15,297 nt of DNA. Origin: Bordetella parapertussis. Its GTDB lineage: Bacteria; Pseudomonadota; Gammaproteobacteria; Burkholderiales; Burkholderiaceae_B. Location of the stretch: positions 1-15,297 of the forward strand of contig CAMDEF010000069.1 of assembly GCA_945895265.1 (NCBI GenBank), written 5' to 3'. Within the stretch, counting starts at the first letter, position 1. Each line of letters begins with the position of its first letter. A program made the translations under genes and the position numbers. A model generated the notes under the pieces. That model saw only the letters and a list, made by a program, of their open reading frames with translations, did no database searches and was not told where the DNA came from. Shown here one piece after another: positions 14,473 through 15,297 of the stretch.

Positions 14473-15297
14473 TTAAAACGCTACGCGCAAACCTACACTG
14501 CCGCCGTAAAGCGTCTGCCCCGATCTTGCTTCACCTGACACACCCGCATAGGCATAAGCATTATCAGCAATCTTGACCGTGCCATACAACCCCACCTGCA
14601 CAAAGGTAGAGCCTGCGGTCGCTGTCGTCACAATGCTTGAATAACCACCAAGCGTGGTATTAAGCGTTGGGTTTAATAAGCCTGAAGTATCTGCACCCAC
14701 GGCAATGTTGGCACGATAGGTGTACTCATCTTTAAGTGGCGCCTTGTTCAGTGACCCTGCTGCCACACCAATTACGCCACGCACTGCGCTGCCGCTAAAG
14801 CGAGCGATGTTAAGCGCTGCAACACCGCTGCCTTCGTCATACGAATTTTGACCCACGTACTGATAGCTTAGGCGTGCGTAGGGTGTGACGCGCACATCGC
14901 TGTACTCAAATCCACGGCTAAGCCCCACGCTTACCAGTGCATCATTACCCAGCACCGCTTTGCTACTAAAGCCACCCGTGTAGCCGGTTGGATCATTACG
15001 CGACAGATTGGTTGAACTCATGCCCACGCTTGCCATGCCATCAAGCACATAGTCTTGCAGCACAGACATTTTGCCGTAGACAAACAGCGAGCCTTGTTGG
15101 ATCGTACTGCTGCCACCATTGGCCGAGACGGTGGTGTTGGATAACGAGATACCGCCGCCTAGTTTTAAGCCTAGCTCTGCGTTTGAATAGGCATCCACAC
15201 CCGTGACGATTTGGTACAGATTGCTGTTGAACCCGTTACCAGCGCTGTTGCTTGCACGCTCAGCACGTTGATACGCAATCTCACCCCACGCTCTGCC
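14473..15297 (-). CDS. Autotransporter, C-terminal outer-membrane beta-barrel (partial, runs off window)
   Basis: The frame is open from the window edge (begins GRAWGEIAYQRAERASNS) to the stop at 14473, 274 codons visible. It has alternating short amphipathic strands and ends in SVGLRVAF, a terminal Phe typical of outer-membrane barrel proteins recognised by the BAM complex. Gly/Ser/Tyr/Thr-rich segments such as YQYVGQNSYDEG and YAYAGVSGEARSGQTLYG fit an autotransporter beta-domain (type Va secretion). Starting it at a GTG inside the barrel would be wrong, because the frame continues upstream without a break. The passenger, which sets the function (adhesin, protease, esterase), lies outside the window. 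Confidence 0.85.
   Translation of the reverse strand, partial: GRAWGEIAYQRAERASNSAGNGFNSNLYQIVTGVDAYSNAELGLKLGGGISLSNTTVSANGGSSTIQQGSLFVYGKMSVLQDYVLDGMASVGMSSTNLSRNDPTGYTGGFSSKAVLGNDALVSVGLSRGFEYSDVRVTPYARLSYQYVGQNSYDEGSGVAALNIARFSGSAVRGVIGVAAGSLNKAPLKDEYTYRANIAVGADTSGLLNPTLNTTLGGYSSIVTTATAGSTFVQVGLYGTVKIADNAYAYAGVSGEARSGQTLYGGSVGLRVAF

Noticed and set aside
1..15297. CRISPR arrays, insertion sequences, tRNA or rRNA genes
   Set aside because: No regularly spaced repeats, transposase-like proteins, terminal inverted repeats or RNA-gene signatures were seen.

Overview
The window looks like chromosomal DNA from a Gram-negative proteobacterium, most likely a betaproteobacterium of the Burkholderiales type. 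Supporting signs are a Tat-exported sulfite dehydrogenase with a partner c-type cytochrome, a DUF442-SQR fusion, a CIO-like cytochrome bd, a DUF3369/HD-GYP regulator and a C-terminal autotransporter barrel. The assignment rests on gene content, not on a marker gene. The fic gene reads as more GC-rich than the rest.

Layout. Bases 1-367 hold no gene but contain a REP-like hairpin and a possible promoter. A Fic protein follows (368-1546, +). Next is a sulfide/sulfite oxidation and respiration island (about 1678-8757). On the minus strand are a DUF442-sulfide:quinone oxidoreductase fusion (SQR), a sulfite dehydrogenase (sorA-like) and its cytochrome c (sorB-like). On the plus strand are a broken persulfide dioxygenase gene, cydA, cydB and a rhodanese. 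The two arms diverge from an almost pure A/T segment (5470-5543) holding three palindromes, a good candidate operator region. A symmetric hairpin (8757-8791) closes the island and also serves the convergent 1-Cys peroxiredoxin gene (8805-9461, -), which has a perfect FNR/Anr-type box upstream.

The third block (9742-14221, -) is a signalling operon read from high to low coordinates: a 54-codon predicted membrane protein that is a tentative call, a response regulator with a c-di-GMP phosphodiesterase HD-GYP output, a PhnD-like periplasmic binding protein, and a membrane histidine kinase with HAMP and PAS domains. No ABC permease or ATPase accompanies the binding protein, so it may act as a sensor subunit. 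The window ends inside an autotransporter gene (14473-15297, -) with its own terminator.

How the genes may work together (inference from families): SQR oxidises sulfide to persulfide and feeds electrons to quinone. Rhodanese handles sulfane sulfur, the sulfite dehydrogenase/cytochrome pair oxidises sulfite to sulfate, and cytochrome bd, a sulfide-tolerant oxidase type, drains the quinol pool. The persulfide dioxygenase that would link persulfide to sulfite is frameshifted, truncated and mutated in its metal-binding motif, so that step is either lost or encoded elsewhere.
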